DNA of 64,000 nt, taken from contig NZ_JASLGT010000005.1 in NCBI RefSeq assembly GCF_030150205.1, positions 144,595 to 208,594 of the forward strand. The letters run 5' to 3'. Made by a program: the position numbers and the translations under genes. How positions within the stretch are numbered: position 1 is the stretch's first letter; each line of letters opens with the position of its first letter. The notes below the pieces were generated by a model that was given only the letters and a program-made list of their open reading frames with translations, was not told the DNA's origin and did no database searches. Shown in pieces: positions 37,101-45,155 of this stretch. The stretch comes from Niabella sp. GTDB taxonomy: Bacteria > Bacteroidota > Bacteroidia > Chitinophagales > Chitinophagaceae.

Positions 37101-37493
37101 CTGGATATCAATGGTGAAAAAGTGCTCATCCAGCTTAATGAAGTGGATATCAGCAGCGAAGACATTCCGGGATGGACGGTAGCCAACAAAGGCCCGTTAA
37201 CCGTAGCCCTGGATATCACGATAACCGAAGACCTGAAACAGGAGGGAGATGCCCGTGAATTTGTAAACCGGATCCAGAAAATAAGGAAGGACAGTAATTT
37301 TGATGTAACGGACCGGATCAAGGTACAAATTGACACAAATCCTACATTAAAAAATTCGTTAACCACGTATAAAGACTATATTTGCGCAGAAATTTTGGCA
37401 GATGAGCTGGAATTTAGTCCAATTTCAGCAGGCGGAACCGAAATTGAAGTGAACGAACATCAGTTATATACGATTGTAACAAAAAAAGGGTAA
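34107..37493 (+). CDS. ileS: Isoleucyl-tRNA synthetase
   Basis: Charges tRNA-Ile in the cytosol and edits mischarged valine. The 1128-aa class I synthetase has the HIGH-equivalent GPPSANGMPGIHH, the editing (CP1) domain with TTPWTLPSN and GTGIVHTAPAFG, and the KMSKR motif as NKMSKRLGN, followed by the anticodon-binding domain. Length fits the longer (eukaryote-like) IleS class found in Bacteroidota. Start chosen at MSVKYREYSG (34107); the longer reading begins inside the previous gene. The next gene starts 4 bp after its stop, so they form an operon. Confidence 0.97.
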   Translation: MSVKYREYSGLNLPSIEQEILTKWNEQQAFEKSVSLRDGAESFVFYEGPPSANGMPGIHHVISRTLKDLVCRYKTMQGFQVKRKGGWDTHGLPVELGVEKELGITKEDIGKKISVEEYNQKCREAVLRFKDKWDDLTRKMGYWVDLNAPYITFKNEYIETLWYLLKQLFNKGLLYKSVSIQPYSPAAGTGLSSHELNQPGTYKDVKDTSATVLFKAVHNEKSAFLFKLTADSHQPSDLFFMAWTTTPWTLPSNLGLTVGGNIDYALIQTFNPYTHLPVNVVIAKALISKYFKPEGENGDFENYTAETKLLPWKILAEFKGSQLDGLKYEQLLPFESNSPEKIQEITPGATPFKVMVGDFVTTEDGTGIVHTAPAFGADDYKVGKKNNIGILTLVDREGKFIEGTGEFSGRYVKDYKDEQDYVDVNVDISVKLKKENRAFKVEKYEHNYPHCWRTDKPILYYPLDAWFIKTTALRDRMVELNKTIHWKPKSTGEGRFGNWLENMVDWNLSRSRFWGTPLPIWSTEDGTEMKCIGSVEELNDEIRKASEVLGGDVNKHYLHDGILDLHKPYVDEVVLVSESGKPMRREPDLIDVWFDSGAMPYAQWGLNYEKLKAGDPHPFNQPFDTNFPADFICEGVDQTRGWFYTLHAIASLLFDSVAFKTVVSNGLVLDKNGNKMSKRLGNVVDPFATIETFGADATRWYLITNASPWDNLKFDIDGIKEVQRKFFGTLYNTYQFFALYANVDGFTYNEAKIPVAERPEIDRWIISSLNTLVKEVTAAMDDYEPTQAGRLIEDFVDEHLSNWYVRLCRRRFWKGEYEADKIAAYQTLFECLETVVRLMAPVAPFFSDAVFRNLNEVAQRYNVQSVHHALFPKADETLMDQKLEERMQLAQDVSSLILSLRKKVNIKVRQPLHKVLIPVLNPAMKEQLEKVAELIKSEVNIKDVEYLVDTEGFIKKKIKPNFIALGKKLGAKMKAVSGALAAFTQEDISSLERNGQIELDINGEKVLIQLNEVDISSEDIPGWTVANKGPLTVALDITITEDLKQEGDAREFVNRIQKIRKDSNFDVTDRIKVQIDTNPTLKNSLTTYKDYICAEILADELEFSPISAGGTEIEVNEHQLYTIVTKKG

Positions 37494-37497
37494 CAAC

Positions 37498-38460
37498 ATG
37501 GCTACAAAGAAGAAAACCGCAGCAAAGCCTGCCCGCGCTACCAGCACTAAAGCTGCTCCCGCAAAAGCTGCAAAAGCAGCCGGAGGGAAAGCAGCGAAAG
37601 CCCCTGCAAAGTCTGCAAGCGCCTCAAACGGGAAAGCCAGCAAACCTAAAACTCCGGTAAAGGCAGCAGCTAAACCCGCCGCCAGCAGCAAAACAACACA
37701 GAAGGCAACTCCTGCGCGCAGTGGAGCATCCGTGCGTGGAACTGGCAGCAAAACAACAAAAACACCTGCAAAGCCGGCAAGTGCCGCCCCTGTAAAAGCT
37801 TCGAAACCAGCCGCAAAAACACCGGCAAAGGTGGCGTCTAAATCGGGCAATAAAGCAACTCCGGCTCCGGTGAATGAAAAAAAAGCAGCGGCAAAAAAAC
37901 CGGCTGTTAAAGAATTGGTACCTGTAATAGAAAAAAGCGTGGCAAAAAAAGAAACAAAAGAAGATAAAAAGACAGCAAAAGCTCCTAAAAAAGTAGTAGT
38001 TCCAAAATTGTCTACAAAAAGTTCGGTAAAATATCAGCCGGATTTTACAAAGAGCGTGCTGGATACTCCTGCATTCGAAAAAGCAACCTCCGTGATCCGT
38101 TATTCAGACAGTGATCTGGCAGAGTTTAAGGAAATTATCCTGCGGAAACTGGATGCGGCAAAAAAAGAACTGGCCTATTTGCAGGGGTTGATCACCCGCC
38201 GGGATGAAGGCGGCGACATGGATGAGGGCCGTTACATGACCATGGAAGACGGTAGTGTGAGCATGGAACGCGAGCAGCTGAGCCAGCTGGCCAGCCGCCA
38301 GATCACCTTTATCGATCACCTGGAAAAGGCATTGATGCGTGTGGAGAACAAAACATATGGCATTTGCCGGGTAACCGGTCACCTGATCGACAAAGCCCGC
38401 TTACGCGCGGTGCCACATGCTACATTAAGCATGGAAGCAAAATCGATGATGAACCGTTAA
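37498..38460 (+). CDS. DksA/TraR-like protein with histone H1-like N-terminal tail
   Basis: A 320-aa protein. Residues 1-~180 are strongly Lys/Ala/Pro-rich with AKPA-type repeats, like histone H1, and probably bind nucleic acid. Residues ~195-320 form the DksA/TraR coiled-coil domain (ILRKLDAAKKELAYL) and degenerate zinc-finger region YGICRVTGHLIDKARLRAVPHATLS, which keeps one Cys only. DksA binds RNA polymerase with ppGpp; zinc-less forms exist. The role of the tail is not known here. It starts 4 bp after ileS, which links it to translation control. Confidence 0.9.
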   Translation: MATKKKTAAKPARATSTKAAPAKAAKAAGGKAAKAPAKSASASNGKASKPKTPVKAAAKPAASSKTTQKATPARSGASVRGTGSKTTKTPAKPASAAPVKASKPAAKTPAKVASKSGNKATPAPVNEKKAAAKKPAVKELVPVIEKSVAKKETKEDKKTAKAPKKVVVPKLSTKSSVKYQPDFTKSVLDTPAFEKATSVIRYSDSDLAEFKEIILRKLDAAKKELAYLQGLITRRDEGGDMDEGRYMTMEDGSVSMEREQLSQLASRQITFIDHLEKALMRVENKTYGICRVTGHLIDKARLRAVPHATLSMEAKSMMNR

Positions 38461-38488
38461 TTAAAACGGCTCAAAATAAATTCCGGAG

Positions 38489-38520
38489 GCGAACCTGTAT
38501 TATGGGTTCGCTTCTTATTT
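38489..38520 (+). terminator. Intrinsic terminator after dksA-like gene
   Basis: GCGAACC (38489-38495) pairs with GGTTCGC (38505-38511), 9-nt loop, then TTCTTATTTT. Confidence 0.75.
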
Positions 38521-38601
38521 TAAACGGATGGGTAAACCTGCGGGTGGTTTTTCTGTTTTACGCTTATCTTTAGCCCCGGCAAATACCCAAAAAAGTACAC
38601 A

Positions 38602-39081
38602 ATGACCATCCACTTCGGTTACGATAAAAAACAGGTGATCCAGGCGCTGCGCTATCATTTTATTTCCAAAAAGGAAATCCGGATCATGATCATCCTGGTA
38701 AATGTATTTGCCATTCTTTCGCTGGTGCTGTATGCACTGCATAAGATTACCCCGGTTGCCTTCCTCATCAACTCTTTTTTATGGCTGTTATTGATGATTA
38801 GCCTATGGTTCATTCTGCCCGGTGTGGTGTACCGGCGCGCCGAAACCTTTCAGCATGAATTTACCATGTATTTCAGCGATGTTGATTTTACCCTGGAACA
38901 TACCAAGGGTAAACGGAGCTGGCCTTACACCGCCCTGCATTCATACCGGGAAAGTCCGCATTTCTTTCATTTGTATTTTGACGAACGATCGTTCTTGCTG
39001 GTGCCCAAGTCGGCCTTCGCTGACAGTGACGAAGTATCCAAATTCCGGCACCTGCTGATGGATAAGTTACAGCGGAAATAG
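38602..39081 (+). CDS. YcxB-like membrane protein
   Basis: A 159-aa protein with two membrane helices in ~28-50 and ~55-75 and a C-terminal PH-like soluble domain (WPYTALHSYRESPHFFHLYFDERSFLLVPKSAF), the YcxB pattern. Function unknown. Converges with the next gene, 7 bp between stops. Confidence 0.82.
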   Translation: MTIHFGYDKKQVIQALRYHFISKKEIRIMIILVNVFAILSLVLYALHKITPVAFLINSFLWLLLMISLWFILPGVVYRRAETFQHEFTMYFSDVDFTLEHTKGKRSWPYTALHSYRESPHFFHLYFDERSFLLVPKSAFADSDEVSKFRHLLMDKLQRK

Positions 39082-39088
39082 TCGCTCT

Positions 39089-39517
39089 TTAAATGTATTT
39101 TTTCATGACAATATGGGGGATGGTAAGATTGGTGAATTCATTGCTGGACTCACGATACCCCATCTTTTCATAAAAACCGGCCGCGTTTTTGCGGGCATGC
39201 ATCGAAATTTCACGGTAACCCATATCCCGGGCAATGTTTTCGGCAAACTGCATCAGCGCCCGGCCGATGCCTTTTCCCTGGAGGTCGAAGATTACGGCCA
39301 TTTGCCGCAGTAAAACGATTTGTCCGGGTTGCTTCACCAGCATACAGCATCCCAGCATTTTTTCATCTTCAAAAGCACCGATCAGGATATGATTTTTATC
39401 GGCATTAAGATCTTCTTCGGTCAGCAGCAACCCCAATGGTTTCCGTAATATCTCATTACGAAGGTCAACCATTTGCTGGTACTCTTTTGAACCATGATCT
39501 ATAATTTTTAATGCCAT
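39089..39517 (-). CDS. GNAT-family N-acetyltransferase
   Basis: A 142-aa acetyltransferase with MLGCCMLV, LRQMAVIFDLQGKGIGRALMQFAE (acetyl-CoA binding loop QGKGIGRAL) and NAAGFYEKMGY. Substrate unknown. Convergent with the YcxB-like gene. Confidence 0.92.
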   Translation of the reverse strand: MALKIIDHGSKEYQQMVDLRNEILRKPLGLLLTEEDLNADKNHILIGAFEDEKMLGCCMLVKQPGQIVLLRQMAVIFDLQGKGIGRALMQFAENIARDMGYREISMHARKNAAGFYEKMGYRESSNEFTNLTIPHIVMKKYI

Positions 39518-39651
39518 AAAACGGTTTAAGATTTGATGAAGATCACAGGTGGCTAAAAGCTGGAATTTGTATCGTAAATTAAGGATTTTTAGGTGTTCCG
39601 GAGCATTTTTAGTTTTTTTTTTCTTTCCGATGCAATTTTGGTCAAAAACTC

Positions 39652-39659
39652 TATTTTTG
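39652..39659 (+). promoter_or_regulatory. -7 promoter box of acpP operon
   Basis: TATTTTTG matches TAnnTTTG, 24 bp before the acpP ATG, giving a short leader. A TTTG is present 11 bp upstream, too close for a normal -33 element. Confidence 0.5.
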
Positions 39660-39683
39660 CACCAATAACTAAATTAATAAGAT

Positions 39684-39920
39684 ATGTCAGACATTGCATC
39701 AAGAGTTAAAAAAATCATCGTTGACAAACTGGGCGTTGACGAAGCAGAAGTAACGAATGAAGCTTCTTTTACAAATGATCTCGGTGCCGATTCATTGGAT
39801 ACCGTTGAACTGATCATGGAATTTGAAAAAGAATTCAATATTTCTATTCCAGATGAGCAAGCCGAAACAATTACTACTGTTGGTCAGGCTGTATCTTATT
39901 TGGAAGAGCACGCCAAGTAG
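39684..39920 (+). CDS. acpP: Acyl carrier protein
   Basis: A 78-aa acidic four-helix protein with the phosphopantetheine site GADSLDTVEL (Ser37). Carries growing acyl chains in type II fatty-acid synthesis. First gene of acpP-fabF-rnc, an order common in Bacteroidota. A terminator-like hairpin follows, consistent with ACP needing higher expression than fabF. Confidence 0.98.
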   Translation: MSDIASRVKKIIVDKLGVDEAEVTNEASFTNDLGADSLDTVELIMEFEKEFNISIPDEQAETITTVGQAVSYLEEHAK

Positions 39921-39966
39921 TTTATTGGCTAGCCAACTTGGCTTTAAACGTAAAACAACTCATACA

Positions 39967-40006
39967 CCGCCTTTGACTGTGGTCATCCATATACAAAGGC
40001 GGTTTT
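39967..40006 (+). terminator. Terminator or attenuator between acpP and fabF
   Basis: CCGCCTTTG (39967-39975) pairs with CAAAGGCGG (39994-40002), 18-nt loop, followed by TTTTAT. It would reduce fabF-rnc transcription relative to acpP while letting some polymerase through. Confidence 0.65.
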
Positions 40007-40033
40007 ATCATAAAAAATAAGGACAACCAGTTT

Positions 40034-41284
40034 ATGGAATTTAAAAGGATCGTTGTAACCGGGATGGGCGCATTAACACCGTTGGGAAATACAGTAGATG
40101 AATACTGGAACGGGCTGATTAATGGAGTTTCTGGTGCAGCGCCGATCACCTTATTTGATGCCAGTAAATTCAGAACGCGATTTGCATGCGAGGTAAAGAA
40201 TTTTGACCCTACGCAGTTTCTTGATAAAAAAGAAGCCCGTAAGGTAGACCGGTTCACCCAGTTTGCTTTGGTAGCCAGTGATCAGGCTGTTAAAGATGCC
40301 GGTCTTACAAAAGAGAATATGAACCCGGACCGTATTGGTGTGGTATTGGGAAGCGGTATCGGAGGGTTGATTACCTTCCAGCATGAGGTAATGGATTTTG
40401 CAAAAGGTGACGGCACGCCCCGTTTTAATCCCTTTTTTATTCCAAAAATGATCCTGGATATTGCGGCAGGGCAGATCAGTATGCGCCACAATCTCCGCGG
40501 ACCAAATTATTCTGTGGTAAGCGCCTGCGCCAGCAGTACCAACGCTATGATTGATGCCATCAATCTGATACGTTTGGGCAAGGCCGATATTATTGTAACC
40601 GGGGGCAGTGAAGCCGTGATCAGTGAAGCCGGAGTTGGCGGATTTAACGCTATGAAGGCCATGAGCGAGCGCAACGATGACCCCACAACCGCCAGCCGTC
40701 CTTATGACAAAGACCGGGATGGTTTTGTAATGGGCGAAGGCGCCGGCGTATTGATTTTTGAAGAGCTGGAGCACGCAAAAAAACGCGGAGCCCGCATTTA
40801 TTGCGAAGTGATCGGTGGTGGAGCTACTGCAGATGCGCACCATATAACCGCTCCACATCCCGAAGGACTGGGGGCCAAGAATGTAATGATCGAGGCCATG
40901 AAAGATGCCGGCATTCAGCCCACAGATGTAGACTATATTAACACACATGGCACTTCCACGCCGCTGGGTGATATTGCAGAAACAAAGGCCATTCTTGAAG
41001 TATTTGGTGCACATGCATATGAGCTCAACATCAGCTCTACCAAAAGTATGACCGGCCATTGCCTGGGCGCAGCCGGAGTGATTGAAGCCATTGCTTGTAT
41101 CAAAAGCGTTATACATAACATTGTACCGCCTACCATTAACCATTTTACCGACGACCCCGAACTGGATCCGAAATTAAACTTTACGTTTAACAAGGCACAG
41201 GAACGCACCATCAATGTGGCCCTGAGTAATACCTTTGGGTTTGGCGGTCATAATGCCTGTGTCATTGTAAAAAAATATTCATAG
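40034..41284 (+). CDS. fabF: Beta-ketoacyl-ACP synthase II
   Basis: Elongates acyl-ACP with malonyl-ACP in fatty-acid synthesis. The 416-aa protein has the Cys-His-His triad: C165 in VVSACASSTN, His in NTHGTSTPLGD, His in KSMTGHCLGAAG. Usual family length. Follows acpP and lies 6 bp before rnc, whose GTG start is probably translated by coupling. Confidence 0.97.
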   Translation: MEFKRIVVTGMGALTPLGNTVDEYWNGLINGVSGAAPITLFDASKFRTRFACEVKNFDPTQFLDKKEARKVDRFTQFALVASDQAVKDAGLTKENMNPDRIGVVLGSGIGGLITFQHEVMDFAKGDGTPRFNPFFIPKMILDIAAGQISMRHNLRGPNYSVVSACASSTNAMIDAINLIRLGKADIIVTGGSEAVISEAGVGGFNAMKAMSERNDDPTTASRPYDKDRDGFVMGEGAGVLIFEELEHAKKRGARIYCEVIGGGATADAHHITAPHPEGLGAKNVMIEAMKDAGIQPTDVDYINTHGTSTPLGDIAETKAILEVFGAHAYELNISSTKSMTGHCLGAAGVIEAIACIKSVIHNIVPPTINHFTDDPELDPKLNFTFNKAQERTINVALSNTFGFGGHNACVIVKKYS

Positions 41285-41290
41285 TCATCT

Positions 41291-42019
41291 GTGAATTTTA
41301 TAAGAGGGATTTTTAAGGGAAAAAATGATGCCGCTTTAAAAAAGCAGTTACGCAATATATTGGGATTTGCACCCGATAATATTTCTTTATACAAAACAGC
41401 GCTTACCCACCGTTCGCTTGGGGAAAACGTAGACGAAAACAATGAGCGGCTGGAATACCTGGGAGATGCCGTGTTAAGTGCACTGGTAGCCGATTATCTT
41501 TTTAAACGCTATCCCTATCAGGGAGAAGGTTTTTTAACCGAAATGCGCAGTAAAATGGTAAACCGCCAGCAGCTGAACGAAGTAGCCCTGAAAATGGACC
41601 TGAAAAAAATTGCCCATTTCAACAAACAGGATCATACGTTAAGAGGCAGCCATATCTTTGGAAATACACTGGAAGCCCTGGTAGGTGCTATTTACCTGGA
41701 TCTTGGCTATAAAAAAACCAGCAAGTGGGTGTACAATTATATTATTGCTCCGCACATGTTCATGGATGAACTGGAATTGCGGGAAATTAATCATAAAAAC
41801 AAGCTATACGGCTGGGCCAACAAGCAGGGAAAAACACTTGAATTTGTAACCATTGAAGAAAAACTGGAAAATGGACGGCGGTTATTTACAATTGGTGCAG
41901 TTGTTGATGGGGAAATAATAGCACAGGGAAAAGCATTTAATAAAAAGGATGCCTCCCAGATAGCGGCCAGTCTCGCTGTAGGTTCCCTTGGAATTAATAA
42001 TAACGAGGAAGGCCTGTAA
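41291..42019 (+). CDS. rnc: Ribonuclease III
   Basis: Cleaves double-stranded RNA in rRNA maturation and mRNA control. A 242-aa protein with the signature ERLEYLGDAVL, the second catalytic Glu/Asp region (NTLEALVGAIYLD) and a C-terminal double-stranded-RNA-binding domain (KLYGWANKQGKTLEFVTIEEKLENG ... AQGKAFNKKDASQIAAS). Uses a GTG start 6 bp after fabF; there is no in-frame ATG before the catalytic signature that would retain the family N-terminus. Confidence 0.96.
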   Translation: MNFIRGIFKGKNDAALKKQLRNILGFAPDNISLYKTALTHRSLGENVDENNERLEYLGDAVLSALVADYLFKRYPYQGEGFLTEMRSKMVNRQQLNEVALKMDLKKIAHFNKQDHTLRGSHIFGNTLEALVGAIYLDLGYKKTSKWVYNYIIAPHMFMDELELREINHKNKLYGWANKQGKTLEFVTIEEKLENGRRLFTIGAVVDGEIIAQGKAFNKKDASQIAASLAVGSLGINNNEEGL

Positions 42020-42148
42020 ACCCAATCATTCGTACCTCCTGAAACGGCCGGCATAAAGTATTTTTTTATGCGAAAACGTACACCGGTATATTCCCGGTTC
42101 GCCTGAAACCGTTCACTGCCAGAGGCACGGTCATTTAAACCTTCAATT

Positions 42149-42670
42149 ATGCAAATGAAATCTTTTTTTATGATGGCCATACTTTTTGCCGGGTTCGCTG
42201 CGGGCCTTACTGCCTGCGGAGAAGCCGGAAAAAAAGGATTTGCAAAGGCCGGAGACTATGATCAGTATATCATCTCCCGCATTGAACAGATGCAGCAAAC
42301 CTTATTTGCCGTTCAGAAAGCAACCGGCGGTGATGATACGGTAACAACGGACCTGGGGCGGTTTACACAACAGATCGACTCTGTAACTGCCAACCTCAAA
42401 GAACTTCCGGATTACAAAGGAAATACCAGCTACCGCGATGCGGCCATTCGGCTTGCCGATTTTTATAAACGGTCCATCAGCGGTTCTTACGCAGAAATTG
42501 CAAGGGTTTATAAAGAAGTAAAAGATTCGTCCCTGGCGGATAATAAGGTAAATGAACTGATTATCAGGCTGCAGGAAGAAGAAACCCTGGCTGATGATGC
42601 CTTTGTTAAAGAACGGGAAGCATTTGCTGCCCGGAACAAGATCCCGCTGGACGAGCCTCCCGCCAAATAA
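42149..42670 (+). CDS. Hypothetical lipoprotein, helical
   Basis: A 173-aa predicted lipoprotein (lipobox AGLTAC, Cys23). The mature protein is almost entirely helical (YIISRIEQMQQTLFAVQKA ... FYKRSISGSYAEIARVYKEV), with no motif I can name. Resembles small periplasmic helical-bundle lipoproteins of unknown function. Confidence 0.78.
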   Translation: MQMKSFFMMAILFAGFAAGLTACGEAGKKGFAKAGDYDQYIISRIEQMQQTLFAVQKATGGDDTVTTDLGRFTQQIDSVTANLKELPDYKGNTSYRDAAIRLADFYKRSISGSYAEIARVYKEVKDSSLADNKVNELIIRLQEEETLADDAFVKEREAFAARNKIPLDEPPAK

Positions 42671-42687
42671 TTTCCTTAATTTAGTAG

Positions 42688-42720
42688 AAGCGCTGTTGAC
42701 ACAAACCGGCAGCGCTTTCT
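42688..42720 (+). terminator. Intrinsic terminator before iscS
   Basis: AAGCGCTG (42688-42695) pairs with CAGCGCTT (42710-42717), loop 14 nt, then TCT. Ends the lipoprotein transcript just before the desulfurase ATG at 42730. Confidence 0.6.
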
Positions 42721-42729
42721 AGTTGATAT

Positions 42730-43908
42730 ATGCTCCGGTTCCCGATATATCTTGATAACTGCGCCACTACGGCCTGTGATGAGCGGGTGATAGAAGCCAT
42801 GCTGCCCTATTTTACACAGTATTATGGAAATGCATCCAGCAGAAGCCATTCTTTTGGATGGAAGGCTGAAGCTGCTATAGAGGAGGCGCAGCAGCGCGTA
42901 GCGGCATTGATTGGGGCCCGGCCGGAAGAAATTATATTTACCTCCGGAGCTACTGAAAGCTGCAACCTCGCATTGCGGGGCATTTCCGATTTATATGCGG
43001 GATCCGGCCGGCATATCATTACGGTAAAAACAGAACATAAGGCCGTGCTGGATACCTGCCGGGAACTGGAAAAGCGAGGTACAGAAATAACTTATCTGGA
43101 GGTGGATCAAAATGGTCAGATCAACCTGCCGGCGCTGAAAGCAGCTATTAAACCGGCCACGATCCTTATTGCAATAATGTGGGCAAATAATGAAACCGGC
43201 GTGGTAATGCCCGTGCATGAAATCGGCGCCATTGCCCGCGAACACCAGGTATTGTTTTTTTCGGATGCCACGCAGGCTGTTGGTAAAATACCTGTAAACG
43301 TAAAAACAGCTGGCTTAGGTTTAATGGCCTTGAGCAGTCATAAGCTATATGGTCCCAAAGGTGTGGGCGCGCTCTATGTAAGCCGGAAAAATCCGCGTGT
43401 GAAACTGGCTGCACAAATCACCGGTGGCGGGCAGCAGCAACAGGTAAGGAGTGGTACGCTGAATGTACCAGGCATTGTGGGCTTTGGAAAAGCGGCCGCA
43501 CTTTGTCAGGCTGCTATGGAGGAAGAAGCCATACGTCTTCAAACATTCAGGGATCAGCTGGAAACGGCGCTTCTTCGTATCCCTGATGTATATATCAACG
43601 GAACCGCATCTGAACGGCTACCCCAGGTATGTAATGCTTCTTTTGGCTACCTGAACAGTAATGAAATCTTATCAGCACTGAATAAAGATCTTGCTGTTTC
43701 TTCGGGGTCTGCCTGCACCTCCGGCTCACTGGATCCTTCCTATGTCTTAAAAGCCATGCAGGTACCGGACGCCCTGGCAAAAGCTGCTATCCGGTTTAGC
43801 TGCGGCCGTTACACTACGGCTGAAGAAATCGATCACACCATCCGCTTTGTAACAGATACGATCCATGCATTAAGAGCGCAGAGTCCTGCCTGGCAGCTTC
43901 GTGACTGA
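42730..43908 (+). CDS. iscS: Cysteine desulfurase (IscS/NifS-type)
   Basis: A 392-aa group I desulfurase. PLP Lys205 is in SSHKLYGPKG, and catalytic Cys329 lies on the flexible loop SSGSACTSGSLDPSY, the IscS hallmark. Transfers sulfur from L-cysteine to scaffold proteins for Fe-S clusters and tRNA thiolation. No iscU or other cluster genes are adjacent. Distinct from the SufS-type, encapsulated desulfurase ~8.7 kb upstream. Confidence 0.93.
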   Translation: MLRFPIYLDNCATTACDERVIEAMLPYFTQYYGNASSRSHSFGWKAEAAIEEAQQRVAALIGARPEEIIFTSGATESCNLALRGISDLYAGSGRHIITVKTEHKAVLDTCRELEKRGTEITYLEVDQNGQINLPALKAAIKPATILIAIMWANNETGVVMPVHEIGAIAREHQVLFFSDATQAVGKIPVNVKTAGLGLMALSSHKLYGPKGVGALYVSRKNPRVKLAAQITGGGQQQQVRSGTLNVPGIVGFGKAAALCQAAMEEEAIRLQTFRDQLETALLRIPDVYINGTASERLPQVCNASFGYLNSNEILSALNKDLAVSSGSACTSGSLDPSYVLKAMQVPDALAKAAIRFSCGRYTTAEEIDHTIRFVTDTIHALRAQSPAWQLRD

Positions 43909-43950
43909 TTTTTTACTAACTTTAACCAACGGGCTGGTTAATCTTAATGA

Positions 43951-45150
43951 ATGGTACGATTGCGTTTACTCTGTACGCTCCTCTTTTGCTGCTGCTTTTT
44001 GAATATAAAGGCGCAGGAAGAATTTATAGACCCGCCCAGCAAACACCTCGTCACCATTCCCTTTGTACAGTTTACCGGAGGGGTGATCGTATTCAGGGCG
44101 CTCCTGGACAATTTTAAAGATTCGCTCAATTTTATCCTGGATACAGGAAGTGGCGGTATTTCGCTGGACTCTACCACCGTGGAAAGCCTGGGATTGAAGC
44201 CAGGCCCCCCGGAGCGGATCATACGGGGCATTGGCGGTGTGCGTAAAGTAGGCTTTTTAAAGAACCGGAGCCTGCACCTGGGCGGATATGAGATCGACAG
44301 CCTGGATTTTCACATCATTGATTACGAAGTGCTGGCTTCTCTTTACGGGCAAAAGATCGATGGCATTATCGGGTATTCTGTCCTGAGCCGTTATATTCTG
44401 AAGATCAATTATGAAAAACAGGAGATCAGTTTTTTTACAAAAGGGTCCATCAAATATCCCAAAGGCGGGTACCTGATGCGTCCCTATATACGGATGCTGC
44501 CCTATTTAAAATCAACGATCAGTGATAGCCGCAAAAGCGGATTCAATTATTTGTTTGATCTGGGAGCCGGTCTTACTGTTTTATTTTCCGACGATTTTGT
44601 AAATGACAGCGCATTCCTGAAAACAAAACGTAAGCGGCATCTGAAGCAGGGAGAAGGATTGGGGGGAAGAGTAGATATGTACCTGACGGTGATGAAATCG
44701 CTCCGCATTGGTCCATACCGGTTCCGGAATGTGCCGGTAAATATTTTTAGTGATGATTACAATGTAACCTCTTATCCTTCATTGGGCGGACTGATCGGGA
44801 ACGAGATCTTCCGGCGGTTTAATGTGATCCTGAACTATGAGAAACAACAGATCCACCTGACCCCCAATCGTTTTTTTACGTCCCCCTTCGACTATGCATA
44901 CTCTGGTATTGAGCTATACCTTATCAACGGAGCGGCCGTTACAGGAAAGATACCTGCGGGTTCTCCTGCAGAAAAAGCCGGGTTAAAGGAAGGTGATGAG
45001 ATCCTGGCCATCAATAACCGGTTTGGCCTGCAGCTGGATGATCTGAAACAGGCACTGCAATCAACCTATGGAAAAGTAAAGATTATTTACCGGCGTAATG
45101 GAGAGCTAACAACCACAGTGATGAATGTGATCAATATTTCGAAGAAATAA
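43951..45150 (+). CDS. Retropepsin-like aspartyl protease with PDZ domain
   Basis: A 399-aa exported protein (signal peptide MVRLRLLCTLLFCCCFLNIKAQ). Two pepsin-like halves are visible: FILDTGSGGISLD with the catalytic Asp, and a weaker second copy, LFDLGAGLTVLFS. The C-terminal ~100 residues are a PDZ domain (GIELYLINGAAVTGKIPAGSPAEKAGLKEGDEIL). Likely a periplasmic protease or sensor of misfolded protein. Converges with a lipoprotein gene 5 bp away. Confidence 0.9.
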   Translation: MVRLRLLCTLLFCCCFLNIKAQEEFIDPPSKHLVTIPFVQFTGGVIVFRALLDNFKDSLNFILDTGSGGISLDSTTVESLGLKPGPPERIIRGIGGVRKVGFLKNRSLHLGGYEIDSLDFHIIDYEVLASLYGQKIDGIIGYSVLSRYILKINYEKQEISFFTKGSIKYPKGGYLMRPYIRMLPYLKSTISDSRKSGFNYLFDLGAGLTVLFSDDFVNDSAFLKTKRKRHLKQGEGLGGRVDMYLTVMKSLRIGPYRFRNVPVNIFSDDYNVTSYPSLGGLIGNEIFRRFNVILNYEKQQIHLTPNRFFTSPFDYAYSGIELYLINGAAVTGKIPAGSPAEKAGLKEGDEILAINNRFGLQLDDLKQALQSTYGKVKIIYRRNGELTTTVMNVINISKK

Positions 45151-45155
45151 GCAGG

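Noticed and set aside
37498..38040. Separate histone-like protein gene
   Set aside because: The Lys/Ala-rich part is in frame and continuous with the DksA-like domain, so it is one gene.
40151..41143. 330-codon ORF antisense to fabF
   Set aside because: Long only because of codon bias in fabF; no recognisable protein.
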